In this document: piece by piece, positions 44,440 to 53,915 of the stretch
How positions within the stretch are numbered: position 1 is the stretch's first letter
How the letters are laid out: each line of letters opens with the position of its first letter
NCBI RefSeq assembly: GCF_000222765.1
Contig: NZ_AFUE01000008.1
Location: 250,501-314,500, forward strand
Length of the DNA: 64,000 nucleotides
Reading direction: 5' to 3'
Source: Streptococcus cristatus ATCC 51100
GTDB taxonomy: Bacteria; Bacillota; Bacilli; Lactobacillales; Streptococcaceae
Notes under the pieces: model-generated
What the model saw: only the letters and a program-made list of their open reading frames with translations
Told to the model about the DNA's origin: nothing
Database searches by the model: none
Position numbers and translations under genes: made by a program

Positions 44440-45954
44440 ATGAGTGAAAAAGCTAAAAAAGGGTTTAAGATGCCTTCATCTTACACCGTCTTGTTGATAA
44501 TCATTGCTATTATGGCAGTGTTGACTTGGATCATTCCTGCGGGTGCCTTTGTGGATGGTGTTTACAAAGCCCAACCTCAAAATCCGCAAGGGATTTGGGA
44601 TGTCCTCATGGCACCGATTCGGGCTATGCTAGGTACTCATCCAGAGGAAGGATCGCTGATTAAAGAAACCAGCGCAGCGATTGATGTAGCCTTCTTCATC
44701 CTCATGGTTGGTGGTTTCCTTGGCGTTGTCAATGAAACTGGTATGCTAGATACTGGTATTGCTTCTATTGTGAAGAAATACAAGGGCCGCGAAAAGATGT
44801 TGATTTTGGTTCTCATGCCTTTGTTTGCCCTCGGTGGTACAACTTATGGTATGGGTGAAGAAACCATGGCCTTCTATCCTCTCCTTGTGCCAGTTATGAT
44901 GGCCGTTGGATTTGATAGCTTGACTGGGGTTGCTATTATCTTGCTCGGTTCACAGATTGGATGTTTGGCATCTACCTTGAATCCATTTGCAACAGGTATC
45001 GCTTCATCAACTGCTGGTGTAAGTCTTGGTGAAGGAATTATCCTTCGTTTGATCTTCTGGTTTGTCTTGACTGGTCTTAGTACTTGGTTTGTTTATCGCT
45101 ATGCAGATAAGATCCAAAAAGATCCAACTAAGTCTCTCACTTATGCAACACGTGAAGAAGATATGAAATTCTTCAATGTTGGAGATGATGAAGAAAACGT
45201 TAATTCAACTCTTACTAAGAAACAAAAACATGTCTTCGTACTCTTTGTTCTTACTTTCGTCTTGATGGTATTGAGCTTCATTCCATGGACAGGCCTTCAT
45301 ATTAACCTTTTTGATAACTTCAACACTTGGTTGACTGGTCTTCCAGTTATCGGTAAGATTATTGGTTCATCTACAGCTGCTTTGGGTACTTGGTACTTCC
45401 CAGAAGGCGCAATGCTCTTCGCCTTTATGGGTATCCTTATTGGTGTTGTTTATGGTCTTAAAGAAGACAAGATTATCTCTGCTTTTATGAATGGTGCTGC
45501 TGACTTGCTCAGTGTAGCCTTGATCGTAGCAATTGCTCGTGGTATCCAAGTTATCATGAACGATGGTATGATTACAGATACTATCCTCAACTGGGGTAAA
45601 GAAGGCCTGAGCGGTCTGTCTTCACAAGTCTTTATCGTTTTGACTTATATCTTCTATCTGCCTATGTCATTCTTGATCCCATCTTCATCTGGTCTTGCCA
45701 GCGCGACTATGGGTATCATGGCTCCGCTCGGAGAATTTGTCAATGTGCGTCCTAGCTTGATTATCACTGCTTACCAATCTGCTTCAGGTGTCTTGAACTT
45801 GATCGCACCAACATCTGGTATTGTGATGGGAGCTCTTGCACTTGGACGTATCAACATTGGTACTTGGTGGAAATTCATGGGCAAACTTGTAGTTGCTATC
45901 ATTGTAGTGACCATTGCTCTCCTTCTTCTTGGAACGTTCATTCCATTCCTATAA
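44440..45954 (+). CDS. arcD: Arginine/ornithine antiporter (YfcC family)
   Basis: A 504-residue membrane transporter with about 12 hydrophobic segments. It is of the YfcC/C4-dicarboxylate-carrier-like type (GGTTYGMGEETMAFYPLLVP, SSSGLASATMGIMAPL) rather than the APC-type ArcD of Pseudomonas. Position in the arc operon implies arginine uptake coupled to ornithine release. Start follows AGGAGGAAAAAC. Confidence 0.88.
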   Translation: MSEKAKKGFKMPSSYTVLLIIIAIMAVLTWIIPAGAFVDGVYKAQPQNPQGIWDVLMAPIRAMLGTHPEEGSLIKETSAAIDVAFFILMVGGFLGVVNETGMLDTGIASIVKKYKGREKMLILVLMPLFALGGTTYGMGEETMAFYPLLVPVMMAVGFDSLTGVAIILLGSQIGCLASTLNPFATGIASSTAGVSLGEGIILRLIFWFVLTGLSTWFVYRYADKIQKDPTKSLTYATREEDMKFFNVGDDEENVNSTLTKKQKHVFVLFVLTFVLMVLSFIPWTGLHINLFDNFNTWLTGLPVIGKIIGSSTAALGTWYFPEGAMLFAFMGILIGVVYGLKEDKIISAFMNGAADLLSVALIVAIARGIQVIMNDGMITDTILNWGKEGLSGLSSQVFIVLTYIFYLPMSFLIPSSSGLASATMGIMAPLGEFVNVRPSLIITAYQSASGVLNLIAPTSGIVMGALALGRINIGTWWKFMGKLVVAIIVVTIALLLLGTFIPFL

Positions 45955-45974
45955 AGAGTGAGTGAGGTAATTCC

Positions 45975-47309
45975 ATGAAAACATATATAACAAATCAAGT
46001 TAAAGATGAATTTCTTACATCATTAAAGACTTTGATTTCCTACCCTTCGGTACTTAACGAAGGAGAAAATGGAACACCTTTTGGACAAGCAATTCAAGAT
46101 GTCCTAGAAAAAACTTTAGAGATTTGTCGAAGTTTAGGTTTCACTACCTATCTTGACCCTAAAGGTTATTACGGATATGCAGAAATCGGTCAGGGAGCAG
46201 AGCTCCTGGCCGTTCTCTGTCATTTGGATGTTGTTCCATCAGGTGATGAAGCGGATTGGCGGACACCGCCATTTGAGTCAACTATCAAAGATGGCTGGAT
46301 CTTCGGACGTGGTGTCCAAGATGATAAGGGACCATCTATGGCTGCTCTCTACGCAGTTAAGGCTCTGTTAGATAGCGGAGTTGAATTTAAAAAGCGGGTT
46401 CGTTTTATCTTTGGTACGGACGAGGAGACGCTCTGGCGCTGCATGGGACGGTACAATGAACTAGAAGAAACAGCAACGCTTGGCTTTGCACCAGATTCTT
46501 CTTTCCCTCTGACCTATGCTGAAAAAGGCCTCTTGCAAGTCAAGCTGCATGGTACTGGCTCAGATCAGCTGGAGCTAGAAGCAGGAGCAGCCTTTAATGT
46601 TGTGCCTGGCAAGGCTAGCTATCAAGGGGAGCTTTTAGAGCAGGTCGTGGCAGGTTTGCAGGCAGCTTCTTTTGACTACGAGCAAAATGACCAACAAGTC
46701 ACTGTTCTCGGTCTACCTAAGCATGCCAAGGATGCAGCTGAAGGTATCAATGCTATTGTTCGGCTAGCGACAGTTTTGCAGCCTTTACAAGCTCATCCTG
46801 CTCTGGCCTTTATTGCAGAAGCGGTGGGAGAAGATGCGACTGGTAGCCGTTTATTTGGTGATATTTCGGATGAACCGTCTGGCATACTTTCCTTTAATAT
46901 TGCAGGTCTGACACTGAACTCAGAAAGGTCTGAAATCCGTATTGATATTCGGATTCCTGTCTTAGCGGATAAAGATCAGTTAGTGGCAAAACTAGCGGAT
47001 ATTGCTGGGCGCTACCAGCTGGACTATGAAGAGTTTGACTATCTGGCTCCGCTTTATGTACCTAAGGACAGCGAACTGGTCAGCACCCTGATGGCTATCT
47101 ACCAAGAAAAGACTGGCGATACTAGTCCAGCTATGTCCTCTGGTGGGGCAACCTTTGCTCGGACTATGCCAAATTGTGTGGCCTTTGGCGCTCTTTTCCC
47201 AGGAGTAGAGCAGACGGAACATCAGGCCAATGAACGAGCGTCTTTGGAAGATCTCTATCGTGCGATGGATATCTATGCTGAGACTATTTTCCGCTTGGCA
47301 GGGGAGTAA
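45975..47309 (+). CDS. arcT: M20 family dipeptidase-like protein (ArcT)
   Basis: A 444-residue metallopeptidase of the M20/PepV-Sapep family. Metal ligand motifs: LCHLDVVPSGD (His/Asp), GRGVQDDKGP (bridging Asp) and FGTDEETLW (catalytic and ligand Glu). A GGATFARTMPN motif lies near the C-terminus. In S. gordonii-like operons the fifth gene is called arcT; a role in releasing arginine from peptides is plausible but inferred. It follows arcD by 20 bp. Confidence 0.85.
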   Translation: MKTYITNQVKDEFLTSLKTLISYPSVLNEGENGTPFGQAIQDVLEKTLEICRSLGFTTYLDPKGYYGYAEIGQGAELLAVLCHLDVVPSGDEADWRTPPFESTIKDGWIFGRGVQDDKGPSMAALYAVKALLDSGVEFKKRVRFIFGTDEETLWRCMGRYNELEETATLGFAPDSSFPLTYAEKGLLQVKLHGTGSDQLELEAGAAFNVVPGKASYQGELLEQVVAGLQAASFDYEQNDQQVTVLGLPKHAKDAAEGINAIVRLATVLQPLQAHPALAFIAEAVGEDATGSRLFGDISDEPSGILSFNIAGLTLNSERSEIRIDIRIPVLADKDQLVAKLADIAGRYQLDYEEFDYLAPLYVPKDSELVSTLMAIYQEKTGDTSPAMSSGGATFARTMPNCVAFGALFPGVEQTEHQANERASLEDLYRAMDIYAETIFRLAGE

Positions 47310-47352
47310 AATTGCTAGGATAGATGTTAGTTCTACTAATTTTCTTGGCAAA

Positions 47353-47397
47353 AAATGACAAAAGAGTTGGATTTTCCAACTCTTTTTTTTGTCATTT
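47353..47397. terminator. Bidirectional terminator between arcT and argR
   Basis: AAATGACAAAAGAGTTGG pairs with CCAACTC-T8-GTCATTT. It serves the convergent transcripts and overlaps the argR stop. Confidence 0.9.
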
Positions 47398-47862
47398 ACT
47401 AAAGAAGAAGGGGGGTGCAAATTCTTTGAGTTTATCAAAGCATTCGATAGCAGCTTGATTATCTTCGCAGATGATCAGGCAGACATCGTCTCCGCAGACT
47501 GTAGCAACAATCTGGGGTAATTCCAGAGCGTCTAAAATGGCACCAAAAGATTGGGCTAGTCCGGGCAAGGTTTTCATGACGACTTGATGCTGAACGGGGC
47601 GGAGCATGACGAGGGCATCTTCCATATAGAAGCGCAGCCTTTTCTCCCAACGAGAAGGGGCGATGCTGTTAATGACATAATAGGATTTGTCGTTTTCGGT
47701 CACCTTGACTAGATTGAGAGTTTTCATGTCACGAGAGAGAGTAGACTGGGTGACAATGACGCCGTTTGCTTCCAGTAGTTCTTGGAGTTCCTGCTGGGTA
47801 TGGACTCTTTTTTCCATGATGAGGGAGCGAATGAGGCGATGCCTACTTTCGATTTTATTCAT
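47392..47862 (-). CDS. arcR: ArgR-type arginine repressor (ArcR/AhrC)
   Basis: A 156-residue regulator: N-terminal winged helix ([30 protein letters not shown]) and a C-terminal arginine-binding/oligomerisation domain ([27 protein letters not shown]-like [12 protein letters not shown]). The start at 47862 has AGGTGA upstream; an in-frame ATG 87 bp further lies inside queA and is rejected. It faces arcT tail to tail and lies 13 bp after queA on the same strand. In S. gordonii the regulator here (ArcR) activates arc genes with arginine. Confidence 0.9.
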   Translation of the reverse strand: MNKIESRHRLIRSLIMEKRVHTQQELQELLEANGVIVTQSTLSRDMKTLNLVKVTENDKSYYVINSIAPSRWEKRLRFYMEDALVMLRPVQHQVVMKTLPGLAQSFGAILDALELPQIVATVCGDDVCLIICEDNQAAIECFDKLKEFAPPFFFSK

Positions 47863-47875
47863 AGATTCACCTGTA

Positions 47876-48904
47876 TTATTTGATAAACATAGCGTCGCCA
47901 AAGCTGAAGAAGCGGTAGCGCTCAGCGATAGCATACTCATAGGCTTCAAGTGTCAGTTGGCGTCCAGCAAAAGCTGATACCAGCATGACAAGGGTTGATT
48001 TTGGCAAGTGGAAGTTGGTTGAAAAAGCATCGACAATCTTCCACTGATAGCCCGGTTTGATAAAGATATTGGTCCAGCCGGAGTCTGCTTGGATTTGACC
48101 CTCGAATTTGCTGCCGATTGTTTCCAGTGTTCGGATAGAAGTGGTGCCGACAGCAATGATGCGGTGGCCGCTTGCCTTGACTTGGCGCAGGGTCTCGGCT
48201 GCTTCTTCAGACAAGCTATAAAATTCGGAATGCATTTCATGCTCTTCCAAGTTGTCAACTGATACAGGACGGAAGGTTCCAAGCCCCACATGCAGCGTCA
48301 GGTAGACGAGTTTAACGCCTTTTGCCGCAATTTTATCCAGCAATTCCTCTGTGAAATGGAGGCCAGCGGTTGGAGCAGCGGCGGAGCCGTTTTCTTTAGC
48401 ATAGACTGTCTGGTAGCGTTCACGGTCTTCTAGCTTCTCGTGGATATAAGGCGGCAGGGGCATTTCACCCAAACTTTCTAGGACTTCTAAGAAAATGCCC
48501 TGATAATCAAAGCGAACGATCCGTCCGCCGTGTTCTAGCTCTTCTGTAACAGTGGCAGTCAAACGGCCATCACCGAAAGAAACACGCGTTCCGACTCTGA
48601 GTCGTTTGGCAGGCTTAGCTAGGACTTCCCAGAAGTCTCCTTGGGTATTTTTCAAGAGTAGGAGCTCGACATGGCCACCGGTTTCAGGTTTGGTCCCATA
48701 AAGGCGAGCTGGCAGGACACGAGTGTTGTTCATAACCAAGGCATCACCTGGCTCAAGTTGGTCAATAATATTGTCAAAATGTTGGTCACTAAACTGGCCA
48801 GTTTCCCGATCTACAATGAGCAGGCGAGAAGAGTCTCGCTTCTCCAGAGGGGTTTGAGCAATCAGTTCTTCCGGCAAGTGAAAATCAAAATCAGCAGTAT
48901 TCAT
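47876..48904 (-). CDS. queA: S-adenosylmethionine:tRNA ribosyltransferase-isomerase
   Basis: A 342-residue enzyme that makes epoxyqueuosine in tRNA from preQ1 and SAM. Landmarks: [22 protein letters not shown] in parts, [27 protein letters not shown] and [10 protein letters not shown]. Length is standard. A GGAGATAG ribosome site overlaps the end of the small membrane gene upstream, suggesting a small operon with it and argR. Confidence 0.96.
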   Translation of the reverse strand: MNTADFDFHLPEELIAQTPLEKRDSSRLLIVDRETGQFSDQHFDNIIDQLEPGDALVMNNTRVLPARLYGTKPETGGHVELLLLKNTQGDFWEVLAKPAKRLRVGTRVSFGDGRLTATVTEELEHGGRIVRFDYQGIFLEVLESLGEMPLPPYIHEKLEDRERYQTVYAKENGSAAAPTAGLHFTEELLDKIAAKGVKLVYLTLHVGLGTFRPVSVDNLEEHEMHSEFYSLSEEAAETLRQVKASGHRIIAVGTTSIRTLETIGSKFEGQIQADSGWTNIFIKPGYQWKIVDAFSTNFHLPKSTLVMLVSAFAGRQLTLEAYEYAIAERYRFFSFGDAMFIK

Positions 48905-48913
48905 TCTATCTCC

Positions 48914-49087
48914 TTAAATAGTTCTCATGATCCAAATATAGTAGGCGGCAAGTAAAAAGGGAATACTGATAAAGAAAATTCCCAAGCATAAAAAAATTAG
49001 TTGCCAACCTAGATGTTTTTTTAAGAAAAGTCCAGCGGTAAAAAGGGCAATTCCCAGTAAAAAGATTATAATCATTGGTAATAGCAT
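48914..49087 (-). CDS. Small membrane protein upstream of queA
   Basis: About 57 residues from ATG 49087 (MLLPMIIIFLLGIALFTAGL), with two hydrophobic segments separated by FLKKHLGWQ. A TGG-TATAAT extended -10 lies only a few bases before this ATG, so the message may be leaderless or the true start may be the Met at about 49075. It is 9 bp from queA. No family recognised. Confidence 0.55.
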   Translation of the reverse strand: MLLPMIIIFLLGIALFTAGLFLKKHLGWQLIFLCLGIFFISIPFLLAAYYIWIMRTI

Positions 49088-49155
49088 GCTTTTATTATAC
49101 CATGATTTGACGCCAAGTCTCTCAGTAAAATTTGAAAAAATTAAGTAGAATCTAC

Positions 49156-49184
49156 TTGACAAAAATTGGTCTATACCATATAAT
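49156..49184 (+). promoter_or_regulatory. nagB promoter with NagR (dre) operator
   Basis: TTGACA (49156-49161) and TATAAT (49179-49184) with 17-bp spacing. Between them ATTGGTCTATACCAT (49165-49179) matches the GntR-family NagR site (WWTGGTMTARACCAWW), so repression relieved by amino sugars is predicted. Confidence 0.85.
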
Positions 49185-49221
49185 AAAATAAGGAATCAAT
49201 CAAGAAAAATAGGAGAATAGA

Positions 49222-49929
49222 ATGAAAGTTATTCGTGTTGAGAATCAAGTAGAAGGCGCAAAGGTAGCTTTAGAAATCTTGAAAGAAAAGCTAGTTCAGG
49301 GGGCCAAAACATTGGGGTTGGCAACAGGAAGTAGCCCGATTGAGTTTTACAAGCAAATCATTGCCAGTAACCTAGATTTGTCAGAGCTGACCAGTGTAAA
49401 CTTGGATGAGTATGTGGGACTTTCAGAAGATAATCCCCAGTCTTACCGTTACTTTATGAATGAGCAGCTATTTAATAAAAAGCCTTTCAAAGAGAGCTTT
49501 TTGCCAAACGGTGCAGCAGAAGATGTGGAAACAGAAGTGAAACGCTACAATCAAGTCTTGGCTGATCATCCAGTGGATTTGCAAATTTTGGGAATTGGAA
49601 CCAATGGTCATATTGGCTTTAATGAACCAGGAACTAGTTTTGATAGCACTGTCCATATTGTCGATTTGGAGCAGTCAACTATCCAAGCGAACGCTCGCTT
49701 CTTTGAGAAACTAGAGGACGTACCGACTCAAGCCATCTCAATGGGAATTCGGAATATCTTAGATGCAAAATCAATCATCCTCTTTGCCTATGGCGCTTCT
49801 AAAGCTCAAGCCATCGCAGGAACAGTCCGAGGAGAGGTGACAGAAACTGTGCCAGCTAGCGCCCTTCAAGGCCATGAAGATGTCGTGATTATTGCAGACA
49901 AAGAAGCTCTAAGTTTATTAGAAGCTTAA
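49222..49929 (+). CDS. nagB: Glucosamine-6-phosphate deaminase
   Basis: A 235-residue cytoplasmic enzyme converting glucosamine 6-phosphate to fructose 6-phosphate and ammonia. Motifs: [33 protein letters not shown] with the catalytic His/Glu, and GIRNIL. The shorter length (no allosteric C-terminus) is typical of Gram-positive NagB. It has a consensus promoter with a dre site and an AGGAGA ribosome site, and is monocistronic. Confidence 0.96.
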   Translation: MKVIRVENQVEGAKVALEILKEKLVQGAKTLGLATGSSPIEFYKQIIASNLDLSELTSVNLDEYVGLSEDNPQSYRYFMNEQLFNKKPFKESFLPNGAAEDVETEVKRYNQVLADHPVDLQILGIGTNGHIGFNEPGTSFDSTVHIVDLEQSTIQANARFFEKLEDVPTQAISMGIRNILDAKSIILFAYGASKAQAIAGTVRGEVTETVPASALQGHEDVVIIADKEALSLLEA

Positions 49930-49938
49930 CAATCTATT

Positions 49939-49967
49939 TCCTATCTAATTTTTAGGTAGGATTTTTT
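49939..49967 (+). terminator. nagB terminator
   Basis: TCCTATCTA pairs with TAGGTAGGA (one G-T pair), followed by TTTTTT. Confidence 0.9.
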
Positions 49968-50034
49968 ATATTTATCAAAAATCTGATTAAAAATATGATA
50001 TACTAGTTAGGAATGATTTTTTTGGAGGATAAAT

Positions 50035-51378
50035 GTGAAGAAGAAGTTTTTGGTGTTTGGATTGATTTTGTCTGCCTTTCTATCACCGCTTTCTGCTGCG
50101 GCGGATGAATTGGTAGATATGGCACGAAAAATGTATCCCAATGAAAATGTACAAGCAATCAATCGCCCTAAGTCATCTTTGATGATTGACGGAAATACGG
50201 GCGATATACTGTGGCAGGATAACATCGATGAGGTTCGCGATCCAGCCAGCATGAGTAAGATCATGACCTTGTACTTAGTTTTTGAAGCCATTAAAGAGGG
50301 AAAACTCAGTTTAGATACGGTGATTAAGGCGACGCCGCAAGATCAAGCTGTTGCGGGAATTTATGAAATTTCCAATAATAAAATTGTGGCTGGGGTCAAT
50401 TATACTGTTTCTGAGCTGATTACCATGACAGTTGTACCCTCTTCTAACGCAACAACAGTGATGCTGGCAAATTACCTATCAGATAACGATCCCGATGCTT
50501 TCTTGGATAAGATGAACGCGAAAGCGCAGGAACTAGGTATGACCAACACAAAATGGTTTAATGCCAGTGGTGCTGCAGCGGTTTCCTTTAAAGGTTACTA
50601 TACTCCTCAAAGATATAATAACTACGCTAGCAACCAAACAACTGCGCGTGATTTAGGAATTTTAGTTTATAATTTTGTAAAGAACTATCCAGATATTTTA
50701 AACTATACCAATCAGGCCAAAGTGACCGTCAAGGCTGGCACGCCTTATGAAGAAACGTTTGAGACTTATAATTACTCACTGCCGGGTGCTCGCTACGCTC
50801 TGGAGGGAGTAGATGGTCTGAAGACGGGTTCAAGTCCGAACGGTGCCTTCAACTACATTGCAACTGTCAAGCGCGGAAACCAGCGCGTGATTGGCGTTAT
50901 CATGGGCGTTGGTGACTGGGCTGACCAAGATGGTGAATATTATCGTCATCCATTTGGAAATGCCTTGATTGAAAAATCTTATGCTGACTACGAGTACAAG
51001 AAACTGTTCTCTAAAGGGAAGCAGGAGATTGATGGAAAAACTTACAATCTGCCAGAAGATTTTTATGCGACAATCAAAAAAGATGCGAAGGTAAAACCTG
51101 CAGTTGAGAATGGTGTCTTGAAGGCCGGAAATGATCTATACACGCTCTCTCCAAAGATCTCTGATGAGATGAAAGTGGAGGAAGTAGATGCTTCTGTTAC
51201 CCAGTCTGCCAAAGAAGAAGTCACTAAGAAAGAAAATAATAAAACTTGGTATAGTGACTTGCTAAGCAACCGCTGGTTAATTGCCTTGCCAATTGTCATT
51301 ATTGTCCTGATTTTCTATATTGAGAATCGTAAATCACGAAAAGCTAAAGCAAGAGCTAGAAAGCAAAGATTTAAATAA
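50035..51378 (+). CDS. dacA: D-alanyl-D-alanine carboxypeptidase (PBP3/DacA type)
   Basis: A 447-residue secreted, membrane-anchored penicillin-binding protein that trims pentapeptides in peptidoglycan. It has a signal peptide (about 1-24, LVFGLILSAFLSPLSAAADE) and catalytic motifs SMSK (about 69-72), SSN (PSSNATT) and KTG (GLKTGSSP). A C-terminal membrane segment and basic tail (NRKSRKAKARARKQRFK) follow. It starts with GTG after TTGGAGGAT. A dispersed repeat follows 30 bp after the stop. Confidence 0.93.
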   Translation: MKKKFLVFGLILSAFLSPLSAAADELVDMARKMYPNENVQAINRPKSSLMIDGNTGDILWQDNIDEVRDPASMSKIMTLYLVFEAIKEGKLSLDTVIKATPQDQAVAGIYEISNNKIVAGVNYTVSELITMTVVPSSNATTVMLANYLSDNDPDAFLDKMNAKAQELGMTNTKWFNASGAAAVSFKGYYTPQRYNNYASNQTTARDLGILVYNFVKNYPDILNYTNQAKVTVKAGTPYEETFETYNYSLPGARYALEGVDGLKTGSSPNGAFNYIATVKRGNQRVIGVIMGVGDWADQDGEYYRHPFGNALIEKSYADYEYKKLFSKGKQEIDGKTYNLPEDFYATIKKDAKVKPAVENGVLKAGNDLYTLSPKISDEMKVEEVDASVTQSAKEEVTKKENNKTWYSDLLSNRWLIALPIVIIVLIFYIENRKSRKAKARARKQRFK

Positions 51379-51408
51379 AGGCTTGTGCTTATTTTGCAAG
51401 CTGAGATA

Positions 51409-51583
51409 GAGGCTGGGACAAAAGTCCTAGCCTCTCAATTGTCTTTGGATTGTCGAGCAAGACGCAGTGGTTGAGTGGGCTCTACTACGCTGATTTCATC
51501 AGCTTTTACAGCCCTACTCAACTGTGCGGAGGTGGGACGACGAAATCGAATTCTAACGAATTACCGATTTCTGTCCCACTCTC
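51409..51583 (+). repeat. Dispersed intergenic multi-hairpin repeat, copy 3
   Basis: A 175-bp copy nearly identical to 17270-17444 in the same orientation. The opening hairpin GAGGCTGGGAC-AAAA-GTCCTAGCCTC, the GGTTGAGTGGGCT stem and the TGTCCCACTCTC end are all present. It sits just before the MFS gene and 30 bp after dacA. Confidence 0.88.
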
Positions 51584-51607
51584 TATTCTATTTTTGGAGA
51601 GGTTTTG

Positions 51608-52777
51608 ATGATGGGGAAAAAGTTTTCTAATAGCTATTTTGCTTATTTTTTGATGTATAATTTTTATTTTCTGTCCAATTCATTGTTTTCGACCTTGATA
51701 TCTGTTTATATGCTGGATAAGGGGTACACGGCTGGTCAAGTATCTATCGTCGTATCAGCTTCTTTCTTTTCTTCCATGCTGGCTCAGCCGATCATGGGGC
51801 TGTTAAATGATACTCTTGGCATCAAGAGAGTTTCGCTTATCAGTTTTTTCCTGATTATCTTGGGAGACATCTTTTTCATGGAGGCTGATAATCTATGGCT
51901 CTTAGCTATCTGGTATAGTTTTGTCTTGATGCTCATCAATGGGGTGGGTACCGTGATGGATGTACTGGCAACCCAAAGTCCTTATAAATATGGTAAAATC
52001 CGAATTTGGGGAACAATCGGTTATGCCGTCGGTTCACAGCTGGCAGGTTTGATTTATAAGAATATTTCTCCCCAGGCCATCTATCTGGTCTTTATCGGGA
52101 CTATGATGCTGAGTATTTTAGGGGTTCTTGGGATGAATCCCAAGCGGGATAGGTTGACTAAAAAGGCTGAAAAACGAGGCCATTCGCTCTTTTCAGCTAT
52201 ACTTAAAAACAGAACCTATCTTTTTTATCTTTTCCTTGTTGCCCTATACTCTGGTGTGGGCAATACAGGGCATACCTATATTCCTTCCATGCTAGAATCC
52301 AGTGGCTTGAGTGTTGATTGGGCAACGACTGTTGTCGCTGTTTCTGTACTCTGTGAGGCACCCTTGATCTTTTATTCCTATCTTTTCATGGATAAGATAG
52401 CTGTCAAAAAGTTGCTCTATATCTGCTTAGGTATGATGCTTTTTCAGTATGCGGTTTATGCTTTGAACTTTGGCTTAGGCTCGAAAATCGTAGTCACTCT
52501 GCTTTCCAAGCATGCTTCTGGCATGGTACTGACTATGCTTAGTCTGCGCATCGTGGCAAATTTAGTAGATGAAAAATATTTGGTGACCGCTTTTGCATTA
52601 CTACAGACAGGGAGAAATCTAGGAACAATTTTCATACAGAATATGTCAGGGTCTATCTTAGATGGTTTTGGCTATGGTAGTATGAATTTCATGTTGGCAG
52701 CAATTATAGGTCTAGTGCTCTTGCTTGCTCTCTTTTTGAAAGTTCCTGAAAAAAAGAATCAGAATTTATTTGGATAA
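51608..52777 (+). CDS. MFS transporter (LacY/PPP-like)
   Basis: A 389-residue 12-helix transporter of the major facilitator superfamily. The loop-2 motif MGLLNDTLGIKR matches the MFS signature (G-x3-D-x2-G-x-[KR]), and IRIWGTIGYAVGSQLAG recalls nucleoside/3-phenylpropionate/LacY-type carriers. Substrate is unknown. Start 51608 (second of three possible in-frame starts) has GGAG at good distance. A terminator follows. Confidence 0.82.
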   Translation: MMGKKFSNSYFAYFLMYNFYFLSNSLFSTLISVYMLDKGYTAGQVSIVVSASFFSSMLAQPIMGLLNDTLGIKRVSLISFFLIILGDIFFMEADNLWLLAIWYSFVLMLINGVGTVMDVLATQSPYKYGKIRIWGTIGYAVGSQLAGLIYKNISPQAIYLVFIGTMMLSILGVLGMNPKRDRLTKKAEKRGHSLFSAILKNRTYLFYLFLVALYSGVGNTGHTYIPSMLESSGLSVDWATTVVAVSVLCEAPLIFYSYLFMDKIAVKKLLYICLGMMLFQYAVYALNFGLGSKIVVTLLSKHASGMVLTMLSLRIVANLVDEKYLVTAFALLQTGRNLGTIFIQNMSGSILDGFGYGSMNFMLAAIIGLVLLLALFLKVPEKKNQNLFG

Positions 52778-52779
52778 GG

Positions 52780-52816
52780 AAAAACGAGTCTGGAAACTTT
52801 TCAGCTCGTTTTTGTT
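52780..52816 (+). terminator. Terminator after MFS gene
   Basis: AAAACGAG (52781-52788) pairs with CTCGTTTT (52805-52812), with additional CTG/CAG pairing inside and a T-rich tail. Confidence 0.85.
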
Positions 52817-52882
52817 TGGTGAGATTACATAAGTGAGAGAATAGATAATACTTCGTTCCATTTCACAAGCCCTCTCTTTGGC

Positions 52883-52898
52883 TTTTTAATTACGAATA
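52883..52898 (+). promoter_or_regulatory. ComX (SigX) combox of coiA
   Basis: TACGAATA at 52891-52898 is an exact match to the competence sigma-factor box, with the usual upstream T run (TTTTT, 52883-52887). It lies about 40 bp before coiA, a late competence gene. Confidence 0.92.
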
Positions 52899-52935
52899 AA
52901 GATATAAAAGACATTATATTGAAAGGGAAATACTC

Positions 52936-53895
52936 ATGTTGCTTGCGAAAAATAAAGAGGGGATTTTGCTGAATGCGATGGAAAATCAGCCGTCTCTAGG
53001 CGAACAAACCTTTTGTCCGGCCTGTTCGGGAGCGGTCCGCTTCAAAAAAGGAAGGGTCATGCGACCGCATTTTGCTCATATTTCTCTTGAAAATTGTTCG
53101 TTTTATACGGAAAATGAAAGTGCGGAGCATTTGAACTTGAAAGCTGGCCTTTATAGCTGGGGAAAGCAAAGCCAAGAGATTCAGGTGGAGGCCTTTTTAC
53201 CTGAGATAAGGCAGATTGCCGACCTTTTGGTAGATGGTCGCATAGCTCTGGAGGTTCAATGCAGTCCTCTTAGTCAGGAACGACTTGAGGAAAGGACGCT
53301 GTCCTATCGGCAGCATGGCTATCAAGTTCTCTGGCTCTTAGGCAAGAAATTATGGTTAAAACAGTCACTGACGAAACTGCAAAAGGACTTTCTTTATTTT
53401 AGTCAAAATATGGGCTTTCATCTTTGGGAATTGGATGAGAAAAAGCAGGAGCTTCGGCTTAAATATCTCATTCACGAGGACTTGCATGGGCGAGCTCAGT
53501 ACAAGGTCAAATCCTTTCCTTTTGGTCAATGCTGCCTTTTATCCGTCTTGCGCAAGCCTTTTCAGAAGCAGGGGATAGAAAGTTATCTGGCGCGGCAGGA
53601 TCCAGAGATTTGTCGCTATGTTCGTCAGCAGCTTTATTACCAGCAGCCTCGCTGGATGAAGCTCCAAGCCCAGCTCTATCAGAAAGGAGACAATCTTCTG
53701 ACCAAGTCAGTAGAGGATTTTTATCCGCAGGTTCGGCCTGTTCAAGCCAGCTCCTTTTGCCAAATAACAAGAGACTTGACGTCCTATTACCAGCACTTTC
53801 ATCGCTATTATCAGGCTGAAAAAAATAAGCAGCTTCAAATTATCTATCCACCAGTATTTTATGCGAGGATTTCCCCCACTTTTATGATAAAATAG
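52936..53895 (+). CDS. coiA: Competence protein CoiA
   Basis: A 319-residue late-competence protein needed for processing or recombination of incoming DNA. The N-terminus has a zinc-finger-like [13 protein letters not shown] and RPHFAH. The nuclease-like core follows ([28 protein letters not shown] in part, [11 protein letters not shown]: the E-x-Q active-site form). It is driven by the ComX box at 52891 and probably co-transcribed with pepF, as in other streptococci. Confidence 0.93.
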   Translation: MLLAKNKEGILLNAMENQPSLGEQTFCPACSGAVRFKKGRVMRPHFAHISLENCSFYTENESAEHLNLKAGLYSWGKQSQEIQVEAFLPEIRQIADLLVDGRIALEVQCSPLSQERLEERTLSYRQHGYQVLWLLGKKLWLKQSLTKLQKDFLYFSQNMGFHLWELDEKKQELRLKYLIHEDLHGRAQYKVKSFPFGQCCLLSVLRKPFQKQGIESYLARQDPEICRYVRQQLYYQQPRWMKLQAQLYQKGDNLLTKSVEDFYPQVRPVQASSFCQITRDLTSYYQHFHRYYQAEKNKQLQIIYPPVFYARISPTFMIK

Positions 53896-53915
53896 AAAAG
53901 ATGGAGGAAATTTCT

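Noticed and set aside
47863-47949. Extended argR start
   Set aside because: It would overlap the queA coding region; AGGTGA precedes the ATG at 47862.
53507-53819. Open frames overlapping coiA on both strands
   Set aside because: They are shadows of coiA without ribosome sites or promoters.
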